Of a stretch of 64,000 nucleotides of DNA, positions 12,430-25,579 are shown in pieces (position 1 is the stretch's first letter; the number at the start of each line of letters is the position of its first letter). The stretch covers positions 121,325 to 185,324 of the forward strand of contig BDDD01002862.1 of the NCBI GenBank assembly GCA_001972305.1, given 5' to 3'. Origin of the DNA: Cephalotus follicularis (taxonomy: Eukaryota; Streptophyta; Magnoliopsida; Oxalidales; Cephalotaceae). The position numbers and the translations under genes are program-made. A model generated the notes under the pieces. It was given only the letters and a program-made list of their open reading frames with translations. It had not been told where the DNA came from and made no database searches.

Positions 12430-14389
12430 TAACATCAAGAATATATTATTGCTGATATTTCTAAAACATCATCCGCGATTTTTTTTTTCTTTCAAAAATT
12501 CAGTGTCGATGTCGCATTTTTGTAACCACTGATTTTAATCCTATTGATTCATATAATCTCTATTATACCTTTACAATTATTTCTATAATTGAAGAGGTGG
12601 ATCCTATTTGAACTTAATCCCTTTTATTTCTGGCTTCATTTCTTAAATGGTGTCTATATATGTTGCTGCTATTCATTCGTGAAAAGCGTATCAACATATC
12701 CAAATTAAATTTTCTTAATATTTTTAAAATTAATTAAATTCGACTAAAAAATAAAAAGAAGATATAGATTATTTTAAATAAGTGAGTTACACATATCTAA
12801 AGTTAAAATGAATGGATTAAATATGATTATTTGGGATTATATTTTATTATTACGAAACTTACAATGGCTTGAACTGTAATTAAGTAGGGAGTTTAAATGT
12901 AATTCATTAAAAAATGTAACACTCTTTTGTAATACAAGGTGTGGACAATATTTATTATGGACTTTTGGTCTGTTGTGTGAGAACAGATCATCTGCTCCTC
13001 TAAATTCGTTGAAAAAACTAAGATAAGTAGGGTTGTGCAGTATCAAAACATCATTGGAACCTAAAAAGTTGCTTAAAAAAAGGACAAGACTTTCAATCGA
13101 TTTAGTGTTCGTTTGGTAATGCGTTGGAAGGCACAAATGCACTTTTTTCTCCTAATTCAATCCAAAAAAAAAGTTTGGTAATAAATTTAATAAGCGCGTC
13201 TGTTACAATCAATTTTTTTAAAGCGTTGAAACACTATTTTTCTTTACACATGAAATTCCTGTGTTGAAAAAATGCAAAAGTGATTTCTCCAACTGGGCAC
13301 TTATAATATGTTTGACAAGAAGATTAAAAAAAATAGTGAGAATAGAAAATTGTAAAAGAAAAGAATGAGAAAAAAAATACAATTGATTTTTCATTTATTT
13401 CACAAATTCAATTGTTAAATTTATTAATCTATATATGATATATGCATATGTTAAATATTTCTAACTATTTCATATTGATATAACAAATTTTATCATTATA
13501 TGTATTTAGCTGAACATGAGATATTCAATTGACTTAAAAATTTAAAATATACATATATCATATATAGATTATCAAATCTAACGGTTAGATTTGTAAAAAA
13601 AAAAAAAAGAGTTCCTTATAGGAAAAAGAGTGATTCCTTTTCTTTTAAAAAAAAGTATCAAATTCTGTCAATATTCTAATTTGCTATTTTGATTACAGAA
13701 CTTAAAAAATTGGTATTGACTTTTGTCATGTTGAAGTGTTAAATTAACCTGGTCATGTAATGCACTGAGTAATATTATTAATCATAAGTATAATAATATC
13801 ATAAATACATCACAAATGATCATAAATACACTTTTTCACTTTTTTTTATACATATTATTGGTTTTTTTATACATATTTTAGGGGAAGGGAAAATGAGGTA
13901 AAATACGCTTGTGAGGATATTCCCAAGACTTCTCACTTTTAAGAATGAGATCATCATACTGCAAAATTATTAACTATTTTCCACTTTTTTATATACGCCA
14001 AAAAAAAAAGTTTAAATATGAATCAGAACTTAGTTATAAGAAGATAAATATGTAAGTATGTGAATAATAAAAAAAAAGAACAGAGTAATATTATTAAGGG
14101 CTTGCAAACGCGTCTTAAAAATCAATAATATTTTCAAAATACTGGGTAAATAGCATTACTGGAGATAAACACAAAAGGATTGGTGACGTGGCAAGAGTAG
14201 TAACTGTTTGCTTTCCTCCCCATGAAAGAAGCGCGAAATTATATGGCTGCCTGCCTCATTTTTGACTTGTTCTATCAATGTTAATGGTAAAAATGATTTA
14301 AAAGAGAGAAGATATTTAGATCCGAAATGAAGCTCTACGTTTTAGGGTTTCTCTTATATGCAATTACCCTGTAAAGGATAATCTTCAGC
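12430..14389. other. AT-rich upstream flank, no gene seen
   Basis: Single-copy-looking AT-rich DNA between the gypsy element and the NADKc-like gene, with many A and T runs (for example 12480-12488 and 13596-13610). I find no coding domain or terminal repeat. The last few hundred bases must contain the promoter of the downstream gene. Confidence 0.6.
14343..14350 (+). promoter_or_regulatory. telo-box-like element upstream of the NADKc-like gene
   Basis: TAGGGTTT, the reverse complement of the plant telo-box AAACCCTA, lies about 40 bp before the proposed start codon. Telo-boxes are common near transcription starts and in 5' leaders of plant housekeeping genes. A single 8-mer is weak evidence. 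Confidence 0.35.
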
Positions 14390-15051
14390 ATGTTTGATGG
14401 TGCACACACTCATGGTACGTAACGTAATTCACATTAATCTATCTATCTCCATATTTATGTATTGAAGTTTGCAGGTTGATTATAAAGGAATATCTGGTAT
14501 AAACAAAGCAACCCAAAAAGATTCCATTTTGGATTTGTTAATTGTGATTGCAATTGCCACTGTTGTTCAGATGATAACAGCAAACCCACCTTCAAACAGA
14601 TCATGGTAGCCTCTTCTATTGGCTTGATCATCGTGGCAGCAGTTCGTTATCATTTTCGAAAGCTAAGGGATCAAAACCTGATCCCACGGCTAAGATCATT
14701 GGACTCTGGCCGAGGCGAGAAGTTGGAAAGATTTTCCCACTATGTTGGTAAGTACATATATACATCATATATATTACCCAATTCATCCATCGCAACTCAT
14801 ATTCATCTACATTGCAGCAAGGCAAATGGGATTCAAAGATAGAAGAGAATGTCCACAGTTGTGCAAGCTGGCTGCTGAATACATTAAAAAATGCGATGGA
14901 TGTGAGGATGATATATACACATTTTTCTCTAATGAGCCTGATGCAGACTCGCTCTTTGTAAAGCTTGTGGAGGAGTTCGAGAGGTGCATCCTTAGTTATT
15001 TTGCATTCCATTGGAGCCATGCTGATCTCATGATTAGTCAGGTAAAACTCA

Positions 15052-15123
<72 letters not shown>

Positions 15124-18100
15124 TCCTTTTCGTTATGTTTTCATCTTTTTTCTGTTTTTGTATATATGTAGCAGATACATGTTGATATCATTCATGGAGT
15201 TATTTTCTTTTCTTATCCTTGGTTACATGTTATTTCAGGTGTTGAGTTCTGATGTTGAGACCAAAAGGAATCTCAAGCAAATTGTCATGGCAGCAACCAA
15301 GTGAGTATTAATAAAATTTTCATGTCAGGGCAGCAGTTCACTAAATGTTAATCCAATCATCACTAAGTTATATGATATTTGTTAGCCATTTCTGAAATAG
15401 TTAGCCACATGTACTTATTCATCTAGAAATCCTTTCAGGGTGACAAAATTTACATTTTACCTTCTATATATATCAGTAATTACAAATAGAGTGGTGACTT
15501 AATCTTTAATTAAGAGGCCAAAAGGCAAATCAATCTGCAATTGTGAAATTAAGTGAATAGTAATCAAGAAAACATACTATACATTTTGTTTGATCCTCAT
15601 ATTTTATTGTGTTCTTTCAATATCTCTCTATACAATTAATGTAAGCTGAAAAATCATAAAGGGATGACAGAAAGGGGTGATAAATTTTCTCATGAATTAG
15701 TACTGGATTCTATCCTCCAAAGATTATATGCTCTTAACTACACCAGCTGACTAGGTTGGCCAAAAGCTGTGATAGAGTTGCGTCTAAAATGTTTATCAAC
15801 ATTACCACTAGTTTTAATCAAAATTTTCAGATTTTATTTTCTTTCTTATCTGTTCTTATTTCTGATTTAGGGAACAGAGATTTGAAAGGGTGACAAAGAA
15901 CCTAAAGGTGACTAGAGTATTCTATACGCTAGTGGAGGAACTGAAAGCAATGGGAATAGCATCAAACGATGACTCGCAATGTACAGAGGTGATGGCTCCG
16001 GTGGCCCACAGCGATAGAAGTCCAGTTCTTCTTCTCATGGGCGGAGGTATGGGAGCTGGGAAGAGTACTGTGCTTAAGGACATTATCAAAGAGTAAGAAA
16101 ATTAAATAAATTTTGTATTTATATCATTGCCAATATATATTTCTATTGGTATCACTTTTTTTTTTTTTGTTCAGATTCAGAAGTCATAACTATTGCTATA
16201 ACTACAATTGGTATATATATTAAAGAGCATATGGGATATGAATCCTACACTGAATCTTTTCAACTGTTGAATAAAATAAACTATGAATATGCAATACCTG
16301 ACCCCATTATTTTGATTTTCTTGGCAATTGTTAAAGAAAGACCAAGCTTGTAACAATTAATCACATTCCAGATAACCTAAAGTATTTAAATTGAATACCA
16401 GATAGTATATGAGAATTCAAAAGGTTTGCCTCCTCGACGATTATTCAAAGTATTTGACAAGCAGCATCGAACTGATGGGTGCTTAACAATTTTTCCCCTT
16501 TTCCTTTGAGAATCATGCAGAGTGCAGACATTGCACACCTGACTATGAGTGACAGAGCTTCATTGACTTGCACACCCTCAAATTTTACACTAAAAAATCT
16601 ATACATACACAACAGAACAAGACATTAATATCGAAAAAAAAATGTATTTGAGAGTATTGATATGGAAGTGGTCATGACACAATTTCAAAATATGAAAATT
16701 GACTGTTAATTGAACAGAATAGCGTTTCTTTTATGAAAGTTATCTTATCTTTTATACATTGAGTGTATTCTTTTAATTTTGTTCAATTTGTATTGAGAAG
16801 TAGATGTAAATGGTTTATAATTTATTCATGCTTATTTGTTTTTCCCATACGTTTGTATGACTTTGAAGATCCGCCAATACTTCTTTATCTGCTTAAGAGC
16901 TTGGAAACATAGTAATTATACAGACTACAATAAGTAAATCAACAAAAAGCCTGACTCTAATTGTTTTGGATGATATATGAGCAGACCCTTTTGGGCAGGA
17001 GCAGCAGGGAATGCAGTAGTAATTGAGGCAGATGCCTTCAAAGAATCAGATGTCATCTACAAAGCACTAAGCTCCAGAGGTCATGCTGACATGATTCGAA
17101 CTGCTGAAATGGTGAGATTCTGGAAAATCATATCACACAGGCACAAGTACTGCAGTTCATATATAAGTGTCCCCCAAACAACAGTTGATTTAGATAATTC
17201 GTGATGGTAATAGTTTTTTTTTAAAAAAATATTTCTATGAAGTTTACATTAACTCATATGACTCAACACATCATAATTCTAATGCAAAAAGAATGCCATA
17301 TGAATGAAAGATCATAACACAACATATAGGATTAGAAAAAAAAAAACTAAAAGAAAACAAGACTATTAACTGGGAAGAAAAGAATGAAAATAGAGAAGAG
17401 AGACAAATCTGGAGAAGACATATATATATTGTCATCCCACTTTTTATTAGTGCCCTTCTTTTATATATTTATATCTTAATATAAATACCAGTCCATTTTC
17501 AAGCCAAGTATATTGGTCTGAATCTTATGTTTAAAACGTAATGGGTCATATGATATGATCACAGCTTGTCGTAGTATTATTATATGATTTGCATTCTTAT
17601 TATTGGTTATGTCTATCCAAGAATTCTTATGAATAGGATTTATTGTCCTTGATCAAGAGCTCTGTGCCATTGAAGACCTTTTGAATAAAAAGTATTATGG
17701 AATCCAGCATCATGTCGGATATTAGAGTCGATAGTTCTTACTGGGACTGAACATTATCATAGTAAAAAAGTCAGTACTTTTTTTAGAATGATTAATCAAA
17801 CATTATTTCAACCAGGTGCACCAATCATCGACAGATGCAGCATCGTCCCTCCTGGTGACAGCACTTAATGAAGGACGGGATGTGATCATGGATGGTACAC
17901 TATCCTGGGTACCATTTGTGGTCCAGACAATAACAATGGCCAGAAATGTCCACCGACGTCGTTATCGCATGGGAGCTGGTTACAAAGTCGGTGAAGACGG
18001 ATCTGTAACCGAGAACTATTGGGAGCAAATTGAAGAAGAAGAAGAACAAGTACAAGAAGGAGGTAAAAGGAGAAAACCATACAGGATAGAACTGGTTGGT

Positions 18101-19130
18101 GTGGTTTGTGATGCTTATTTAGCTGTTATTAGAGGCGTAAGGTATGTAATTACAAACCAAAGCAGTTCAGTGGTCTTACTCATTGTATTTTAATTAATTA
18201 GCATGATAAAAAAAAAAAAAAGATTTTTCATCTGATACTGATGTACTTCAATGGGGAATTTACAGGAGAGCTATAATGTGTAGAAGAGCTGTACGGGTGA
18301 ACTCACAACTGAAATCCCACAAAAGATTTGCAAATGCATTTCCTACATACTGCCAACTGGTTGACAACGCCCGGCTATATTGCACCAATGCCTTGGATGG
18401 CCCCCCTAAGGTACAACTGCCATCCTTCTTCTCTTTTCTAGGATCCATGACCACCTCTCTAATCATATGGCATAGTAACAGCAAATAATAAAAGCATACT
18501 TTCCCCACGCACCTGGAACTTGGAATTTAAACAGGCATGTACTTGCAAAAGTTTGATTAACAAGTGGAGCCTGAACTGTTAAGCTCGGTTAAGTAGCATC
18601 CGGCCTTTGATTTTAATACACTGCAAAGCCAGCAATACAAGTAGACTGAACAAAACTTGAATCCGCTAAAATTAGAATGATCATTGATGGAACTTATTTA
18701 CACCTCAACATGGTGAAGCCTACTAGTCCCAGTCTTAGAAGTAAAATGTTTTGGTTGGGGAGACAAATGCCATGGAATAATTAGGAAAAGAGCGGTAATA
18801 AAGATTTACGAGGCATTAGTACTAAGTTAATTTCGGTAATCATGTGATACTGACATCATCATGGTCGTGAAGATGATAGGGTGGAAAGACAGAGACAAGA
18901 CTCTGCTAGTTGATCCCGAAGAAATAAATTGCTTAAAGATGGTTGGAGAATTGAATGAGAATGCAGAAACCATATATGACCTTTACAAGCAGCCTAACCC
19001 AGCTTGCGAAACTGGGTCAGTCTGGCAAGACATTGTATTGTCACCTTCAAGGATAAACATTCAAAAGGAACTGAAGTATTGTATTCAGAATGTTGAAAGA
19101 TCAAATGATATATCAACAGTACAAGGCTGA
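14390..19130 (+). CDS. NADKc-like: calmodulin-dependent NAD kinase-like P-loop protein (NADKc family), nine exons
   Basis: Proposed exons: 14390-14414, 14571-14747, 14818-15041, 15239-15300, 15871-16092, 16985-17111, 17816-18141, 18266-18410 and 18873-19130. All introns are GT-AG and all phases agree, giving 521 residues. Visible parts: a hydrophobic segment, VASSIGLIIVAAV (about 21-33), likely a membrane anchor; a basic amphipathic stretch, RFERVTKNLKVTRVFYTL (166-183), where the Arabidopsis relative binds calmodulin; a Walker A loop, GGGMGAGKST (220-229); EADAF (251-255) and VIMDGTL (302-308), typical of the zeta-toxin/kinase fold; and an acidic run, EEEEE (352-356). The family (Arabidopsis At1g04280, NADKc) phosphorylates NAD+ to NADP+ in response to Ca2+/calmodulin and supports the elicitor-induced oxidative burst. 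Two Arabidopsis paralogues have less certain roles, so orthology is inferred. The length fits the family and there are no stops or frameshifts. The 25-bp first exon is the least certain part. ATG at 14603 is an alternative start. Confidence 0.85.
15055..15120. repeat. (CT)n(TA)n microsatellite in intron 3
   Basis: About 17 CT/TC dinucleotides run straight into about 16 TA dinucleotides inside the third intron of the NADKc-like gene. It is likely length-polymorphic. Confidence 0.95.
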
Positions 19131-20329
19131 AGGAGTTTTAAACTTGTTTTGAGATTGCCCAAACATCAGAAGCTGAAGATATGTTTTTTTGATATCTAGA
19201 TTGTATTACATGAAGCTCAAATGCAGTACTGATTTTACTGTTGAAGATTGGTTTAGATAAAAAATCCAAAAACATACCTACATTTTTTTTTATATTCAAA
19301 TTAAAGGGCGTTTTCCATATTATTTTTATAACCTTTTTTTTAGAGAGAAATCACAATTACAACATAGATGGCCTCTTAGATAACTATATCCACCACTGAA
19401 AATGAAAGTGTTCAATACTTCGTTCTTTATCAGCACATTTGACAACACACCACGACTATTTTGCCCGAGGATAGACAAAATTGAATATTGGACATTCTAA
19501 CAGACTTCTGTCACTTCCAATAGCAACATTTTTCGTGTGCTTAAGCTTAATCTTAAACATGCATGCTAAATTTTAAGTTTTTTCAGAAGCAATTTTAGAA
19601 AATGTTATTTTTTTACTGGTGATCCTTCAAATGGACATTGAGCATGACTTCTTTTACTGGCTAAAGGAAGGTTTGATACAACCACATTAATCCTCCTGAT
19701 TTTGGAACTGAGTGGTGCGTCACATGCAATATTAGAGCGTACAACAAACTATCCAACCATATAGTCTTACCAAGTAGACATATAAAGGCTCCTCAAAAAT
19801 TTCCTAAGAAGTCAGGAATTGTCCTTAAAATGCTTGAATAACAAGCCAGGCAGCTACAACTGCTCTTAGCTTTTATTAACCATTTTTCTTGTGACAGTCT
19901 TTAACCATAATGGAAAAGACACTGCAGCTGAGCCACAAATCTCTCAGGCATTAACATAAAGACTTGGTCTTGAAGTTCCTTTATGCTATCAGTGAACAGG
20001 AATGGATCTTCACATTGGATAACAATGACGCTTTAGACTACTACATGCATCTAGAGATCTTACATCTTACATGAAGAGGAGCATATTACTATAACCTGTC
20101 CCAAATCATAATTCATTGGAGCTACCTTTGGCAAAAATGCCCATGCTCTTGACCCTGAACAGAGACAACTCACAACTCCTCACTCCTTCAAATATAATCT
20201 AGTCCAATCATGACAATTAATTGTACCGATGATATCATAACCGATGATCCTATCAGCCCTTGCCCACTGATAATCTTTGTTTTCAACACATCAGCTTGAG
20301 TCAATGAGAAAATTTCAATGGTCAAATAT
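19131..20329. other. downstream flank of the NADKc-like gene, no gene seen
   Basis: This holds the 3' untranslated region and intergenic DNA. I see no conserved domain, terminal repeat or RNA gene. The open frames here are short and on conflicting strands. Confidence 0.55.
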
Positions 20330-20552
20330 CTCCGTATGACATAAACCACACAAATGATGGAACTTTTTCCAACATTTGCGTTACAATCGCTTTGCGGAAG
20401 AAAGAATGAAAAAAGTGTTTGTATGTTTCTCTTTATATTGAACAGTATACATGGGAGTTCTTTATATAAAAACAAAAAAGAATCAATAATTAACATAAAT
20501 TGAGATGCGATTTTATATGATTTTAGATAGTATTTCAAATTATATAAATATA
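20330..20552 (-). repeat. distal part of the 3' LTR of copia element C (split by A)
   Basis: Removing element A (20553-36575) and one copy of its ATATA duplication joins this DNA to 36581-36590, the start of an LTR (TGTTATTGTA on the minus strand) that abuts the polypurine tract of element C. A TATATAAAGA box lies on the minus strand near 20470, where an LTR promoter would sit. The far end is uncertain because the second LTR of C is not present. Confidence 0.6.
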
Positions 20553-21200
20553 TGTTAAAGTCCAGCTCATTTGTTGGACTTCGGGCCATAAGAGAGAGGT
20601 CCATGATAAAACCAATTTTAACTTACACACATGTCAATTGTTATGATAAAAGATATAGAAGAAAACCTGAAAAAAGAGAAGTACATGCAGAAAAAATTGA
20701 TTTTTGTGGTGGCTATACAGTCTTCATCAAGCTCACGATCGGGAGGTCATTTGTGATCCTATTGAGTTGAAATTTTGACAGCATGTTCTTGACATTCCAC
20801 TCTCAAGTCCGAACAGTTGGATTGAATTTTGGAGGTCTCTACACTAGGTTTTTTTATCACATGTTTTGCTGCCTGTTTTGGTGAGATTTTCACAATTTTC
20901 TCTTGTTTTCTTCAATTTTGGGGTTTAGTTCTTCACTTCCCTTATTGTTGGAATGAGGGCTGTATTCCCTTTGTGGGAAAATGATTTTTACATTTGATTT
21001 GATTATATGGGAGATTTGGGTGGACTCTGAAATTGGTCTCATGATTTTTATCCTTCACATTGAAAGAGTTTTCCATGTTAAAATTTCTTGCGTTGTTTGT
21101 GGTTGATTTGATTATTTTATTACTAGCATATTATTTTAGTGGGTTGTGTTCAATTAATTTCTCATAGGTCAGATCGGAAAAATGTATATTTTTCTTATCA
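20553..21200 (+). repeat. 5' LTR of copia A
   Basis: A 648-bp repeat matching 35934-36575 through most of its length, with several small indels. It ends in TCTTATCA. The next bases, GTATCAGAGAG (21201-21211), are a partial match to the initiator tRNA-Met primer site. Confidence 0.9.
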
Positions 21201-21239
21201 GTATCAGAGAGAGGTTGTTATTGTTGGTTTGATTGAACG

Positions 21240-21936
21240 ATGGAATTGAATATGAATAAAATGGTTAGTCTGAATGGTAAAAATTATCATGTGTGGTAAG
21301 CTAAAATGAAAGATCTTTTGTATGTGAAGCGTTAGCATATATCGGTGTTTTGTGATTCAAAACCTGACAACATGACTGATTCCGATTGGACTTTTGAATA
21401 TAGAGTAGTATGTGGGTACATTCGTGTACATTCGAAATGTTCTGAATCATATTAGCAATGAAACACATGCAAGGTCTCTGTGGAATAAGCTTGAATCACT
21501 GTATGCACGAAAAACTGGCAACAACAAGATGTATTTAATCAAAAAAAATTTGGAATTAAAATATAGAGATGGTCAATCCGTATCTGATTACTTGAATGAC
21601 TTTCAAGGAATTCTTGATCAACTTGCAGGCATGGGGATTAAATTTGAAGATGAGTTACAAGGGCTTTTGTTGATTGGCACTTTACCAGACTCTTGGGAGA
21701 CATTATGAATGTCACTATGTAACTCGGCTCCTGATGGTGCTATCATGATGGAACCTGCTAAGAGTGGTATCTTGAATGAAGAGATGAGAAGAAAATCTCA
21801 AGCTTCATATTCACACTCTGAAGCTTTGGTTATCAAAACTAGGGGGAGAAGTTCCAATAGAAGTCCCAGAGATCGAAGCAAAAGCCCAAGCAAGTCAAGG
21901 TCATCATTGAGTGTCATCATTGTGGCAAGATGGGTC
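21240..21936 (+). pseudogene. copia A gag, N-terminal part (broken)
   Basis: Gag of a Tnt1-like copia, the capsid protein that packages element RNA. It starts at ATG 21240 with MNKMVSLNGKNYHVW. An in-frame TAA follows at once, then a TAG near 21331, so the frame is already dead. A longer open piece (21412-21708) has ARSLWNKLESLYARKTGNNK and LQGLLLIGTLPDSWETL, standard copia gag features, followed by an Arg/Ser-rich basic region. The CCHC zinc knuckle is cut by insertion of element B: CHHCGKMG ends at 21935, and the rest (DLKGNC) resumes at 31486. Confidence 0.88.
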
Positions 21937-24174
21937 TGTTAGATACAGTGACCCGACAAGCCATTAGATGAGTTGTCATATTATATCTTATCTTATATGA
22001 AACAATCTTATTCCTTGTATATACGATGTGTGCTAATTTTTTTATGGCTATATCACTTATGTTTTATCACTTAATTGAAGTAGTTTATTATTTACCTGCT
22101 TACACTTGTGATGCCCTGACATAAGGTTGGATGCCTAGTATGGAGGCTGTGAGATTGGTTACCTTATTCCTTATGTCGAATTAGTTCCAAGTAATAGGTT
22201 CACTTTGTGGACGTTAGTGAACTGGATAGACTTACGCGTATGTTGCTTGCTCATGGAATTGGAGGATGGATTCTCTCACTACCATCTGTGTTGGACACTA
22301 GGGCAAATACGGGGTGCGCGTTGGGAGCGTGTACACTGAACAGGACTTGCGTAGCAGACACTATTTGGATAGTCGCTATTCTCCTGTCAGTAGTGACTCC
22401 TACTTATTGCGGTTGTGTATAAGTGATGATCACTTAGCGAGTTCTCAAACTCGTCTGCGTCTGATCCTTAGACCTGAGCGACTACTCTATATTGTATGGA
22501 AACGGTTATGTTTTGATCTCTACCTTACTTAGTCCTTACATAGGGCTGGAAATCGGGTGGTCTTTGGGTATGATCGAATCTATACGAATATAACTGAGTG
22601 CGCAATATGGGATTGTCACACCTGAGCGAAGGTGATCGGCTCTATTATGATCTGATTATACTTTGGACTTATGAAATCCTTGGTCAAGGTTGAGGTAGAC
22701 TAGAAATTAGATTTCTGGAGAGTTTACCAAAGGTCTTAGTAATGATCAGATATTTTAGCCATTGAGGCATTATCCAGGGTTGACACATATCATTACCCTA
22801 GACCTCAATCGGGGCCAAGTATGACAAGGGATTATAGTACACGTGAATCGACAACTTAGAAAATCTAGGGTTAATGAGGTGTGTAATAAATTATGGAAAT
22901 ATTAATTAGATTGATTTTTCCATCTGGATAATATTAGATATTATTCCGAGAGCATTCAAATTGGTCTAGGACCATTTAGAATGGCTAAACTGAACCCTAG
23001 GGGTATTTCAATAATTTATGAACACTTCCGGTTTTAACCAAGATTTTATAGGGTCCCTGCCCAATAATGATTAGTTCTTTAATATGTTGGACATATTAAG
23101 TCTTGGTGTCAAATATCGGTTATGTGGATTTTGTATTTTTTGGAAACACATTTGTTTGATCTTATTTAACCAATATTAGAAAGGATTAAATAAGTTGGAC
23201 TTATACTCAAAATGCTCTATATACCAGTCAAAGCGTCGACGCCTTCTGGGAAAGTGTCAGCGCATTCCTTTAGACAAAGCGTCGACGCATTCAGGGAACC
23301 GTCGACGCTTAAGGCTTACATAGCGTTGATGACTTTTAGAAAGACGTCGATGTTTAGTGCCATGTAATCCATAAGCGTCGACACTATTGTTGAAAGCGTC
23401 GACGCTTAGCGCGGGTTGTGCAGCCTGTGCACGATCTCACTTTGTGAGCACGTTTTCTCTCACATCTCCAGTAGTTTTCTCCCATCAATGCACGTTATGG
23501 AAATGTGGGGAACATGGCTACAGTCTCCCTGGGAGTGAGGACCATGATCCCATGTTTGTGGGAGAGTGGGAGAGAAGGAATGTGGGCTAGTGAGAAGCTA
23601 TTTGTGCAGAAAATGTTTCAGTTTTTGTGGTTGGTTTTTTGCTAGGCAAAACGAGAAGAGTATTTCCTCTGCACTTAGAGTTTTTCCTTCACCTACAAAC
23701 ACCAAGCAAGTTACTTATCTATGGTAGATTATTTTTTATTGCATTAATCAAACTCAATTTTCCTTTTTATAAGTTTTGAGAGAGAAAGAGAGAGTGCATA
23801 AGGAAACTGTTTTGTTTCTTCCTTCTGGTGTGCATCTGCTGGGAGCAGTAGCTGAACGTTTTGGAGGGCAGTAATAAAGGAGTCTTCACAAGCTAGTAGC
23901 AGCAAAGACGAAGGAGCCAACACCTGTAGCTATATCTCCTTGTCTCCCTCTCTAGTTCCCATGTTTGTGTGTCACCATTACTTGCTATGGTGACACCAAT
24001 TCAACTCTTATGTTGATGTGGTTATCCATGTGGCCTGTGGTCAAGCCATAATGGACTGTTTTTGCTTTTGTTGGGCGTTCTTCCGCTGCATATTTTGTTG
24101 TATAAAATTTTGTTCTACACCCTTTGCACCTTAATCCATTTATGGCATTGAAATTGGTTATTCCGATTCCATCA
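21937..24174 (+). repeat. 5' LTR of copia B
   Basis: 2238 bp, TGTTAGATAC to ATTCCATCA. It aligns along its whole length with 29252-31482. The first 60 bases differ at about four sites, all transitions. TCGA palindromes occupy about 1.29-1.47 kb into the LTR. Confidence 0.92.
23231..23407. repeat. TCGA-palindrome array, copia B 5' LTR
   Basis: Seven to eight units of GCGTCGACGC type, several with one arm mutated (GTGTCAGCGC, GCGTTGATG). The better-kept copy of this array is in the 3' LTR at 30539-30716. Confidence 0.85.
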
Positions 24175-24175
24175 G

Positions 24176-24186
24176 TGGTATCAGAG
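24176..24186 (+). other. primer-binding site of copia B
   Basis: TGGTATCAGAG lies one base after the 5' LTR end. It matches the initiator tRNA-Met primer site over 11 bases. Confidence 0.88.
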
Positions 24187-24496
24187 AGTCCCACATCGTC
24201 CTTAGTTGAATTTGTGCTATGAATGATGTACTGATTGAAAGTTTAATTTAAAGGATTTGTTGTTTGGGTTAAACTTGATATTCAAAGTGCCTTAATGAAC
24301 TAGTTTATGAAATTGGATTTCATTGATAATTAATCTTGGAGATTATGTTAAATTGAGTTTTGAACATATTTTGAAAACCTACATGGTGTAGAATATGGCT
24401 GTAATTTGTCAGGAAATGAGTGGAATTGAATTTGCCTAATGTTCAAAACCAAGTTTCTGCAATTTTTGAATTGCAGAAACTGCCTAGGGGGTTAAA

Positions 24497-24648
24497 GTGT
24501 CGACGCTCACGTTTAAGCGTTGACGCTTGTTCAACTGTTTTCATTATGTGAGTCGACGCCTTGTCTTAGCGTCAACGCTTATTCATTTGTTTTAATTTTC
24601 GCGCCTTAGAGGTAAGCGTCGACGCCTTCTGGGAAGCGTCGGCGCTTT
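24497..24648. repeat. TCGA-palindrome array in copia B leader
   Basis: Six units in three pairs, with centre spacings of 20 bp (24501/24521), 19 bp (24554/24573) and 20 bp (24620/24640). This array is outside the LTR, in the transcribed leader. Confidence 0.8.
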
Positions 24649-25579
24649 AGCATTAAAAAAAATTTTGTTTTTAATAAAATTGGATTTTATACATTGTGGC
24701 ATTTAGAAAATCAAAATTATTGCTTGATTTAGTGGGAGTTTAACCAATATTGACAATCTTTAAATTAAATTTTATAATTAATTATTATTTATGGCATGTG
24801 TTATTTTCTGGTTTTATTATATTGGATATAATATAAGTCTTATGCACAATTGATGGTCCGAAAAAGGACATTGACCTAGTTTATGGTTTTCTGTGTGTGG
24901 ATGGATGTTATTTATTATTTTAAAGGTCTGTAATAGGTGTCTGCGTGTACCATTTATTTTTTTCCTTTTTTTTGTAATTTTAAATGTAATTTTTCTTTCA
25001 AAAATGTAAAGTTCTTTTTGTAAAAGAAGATCTTGCAAGAAAAGATGGAGGAAAGGAGAAATGGACTGCAAGACTTTTGAAGACCATGTATGCATGGTAT
25101 TTGTTGTAATAAATAGTTTTTAATATCTTAACACCTAGGAAGACCTAGTAGTGATTTTGGGCTCAAGTCCTTGCCAATCCATTGACATATTTTAGAAATA
25201 TTTCCAAGGTGCATAAGATACACGTCTTGCATGCTAAACCGTAATTAATTGCAATTGGCTAATACAACCAATAAATTAATTAATGGCTCGGTAATTAAAA
25301 TTTGAGACCGCGAATTCCCTTACTTTAATAATAAGTCTTAACGTAGGAACCCATGGAGTGGTTCCCCGTGGCCTTCCACAATTTTCGTTGAGTAGTGTTC
25401 CTAGGTTGTTGGTTTGTCATACCCTAGCTGAGGCTGATAACTTGGGGATATTATGTCAACGTCGGTGTTGGGCGCCGCAAAGGGTGGCTATGTTTTAGCA
25501 CTTGGACACGCCTACGTGTGGGTGTTAAAACTAGTACATTCCAATGAAAATTGTGGGTACTTGACTTATCAAGATTCGG

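Larger units (their letters stand above)
24175..25579 (+). other. copia B untranslated leader and decayed gag start
   Basis: No usable reading frame is visible. The region is AT-rich, with a second palindrome array at 24497-24648. The N-terminal half of gag that should lie here is not recognisable. Confidence 0.6.

Noticed and set aside
14628..15020. 130-codon antisense frame over exons 2-3 of the NADKc-like gene
   Set aside because: It is a shadow of the sense exons, crosses an intron, and has no recognisable domain.
14390..19130. Bacterial zeta toxin or recent horizontal transfer
   Set aside because: The P-loop fold is shared with zeta toxins, but the gene has eight phased plant introns and a calmodulin-binding-type helix found in a plant NAD kinase family.
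20188..20604. 138-codon minus-strand frame near 20400
   Set aside because: It crosses the boundary between the element C LTR and the element A LTR, so it cannot be an ancient gene.
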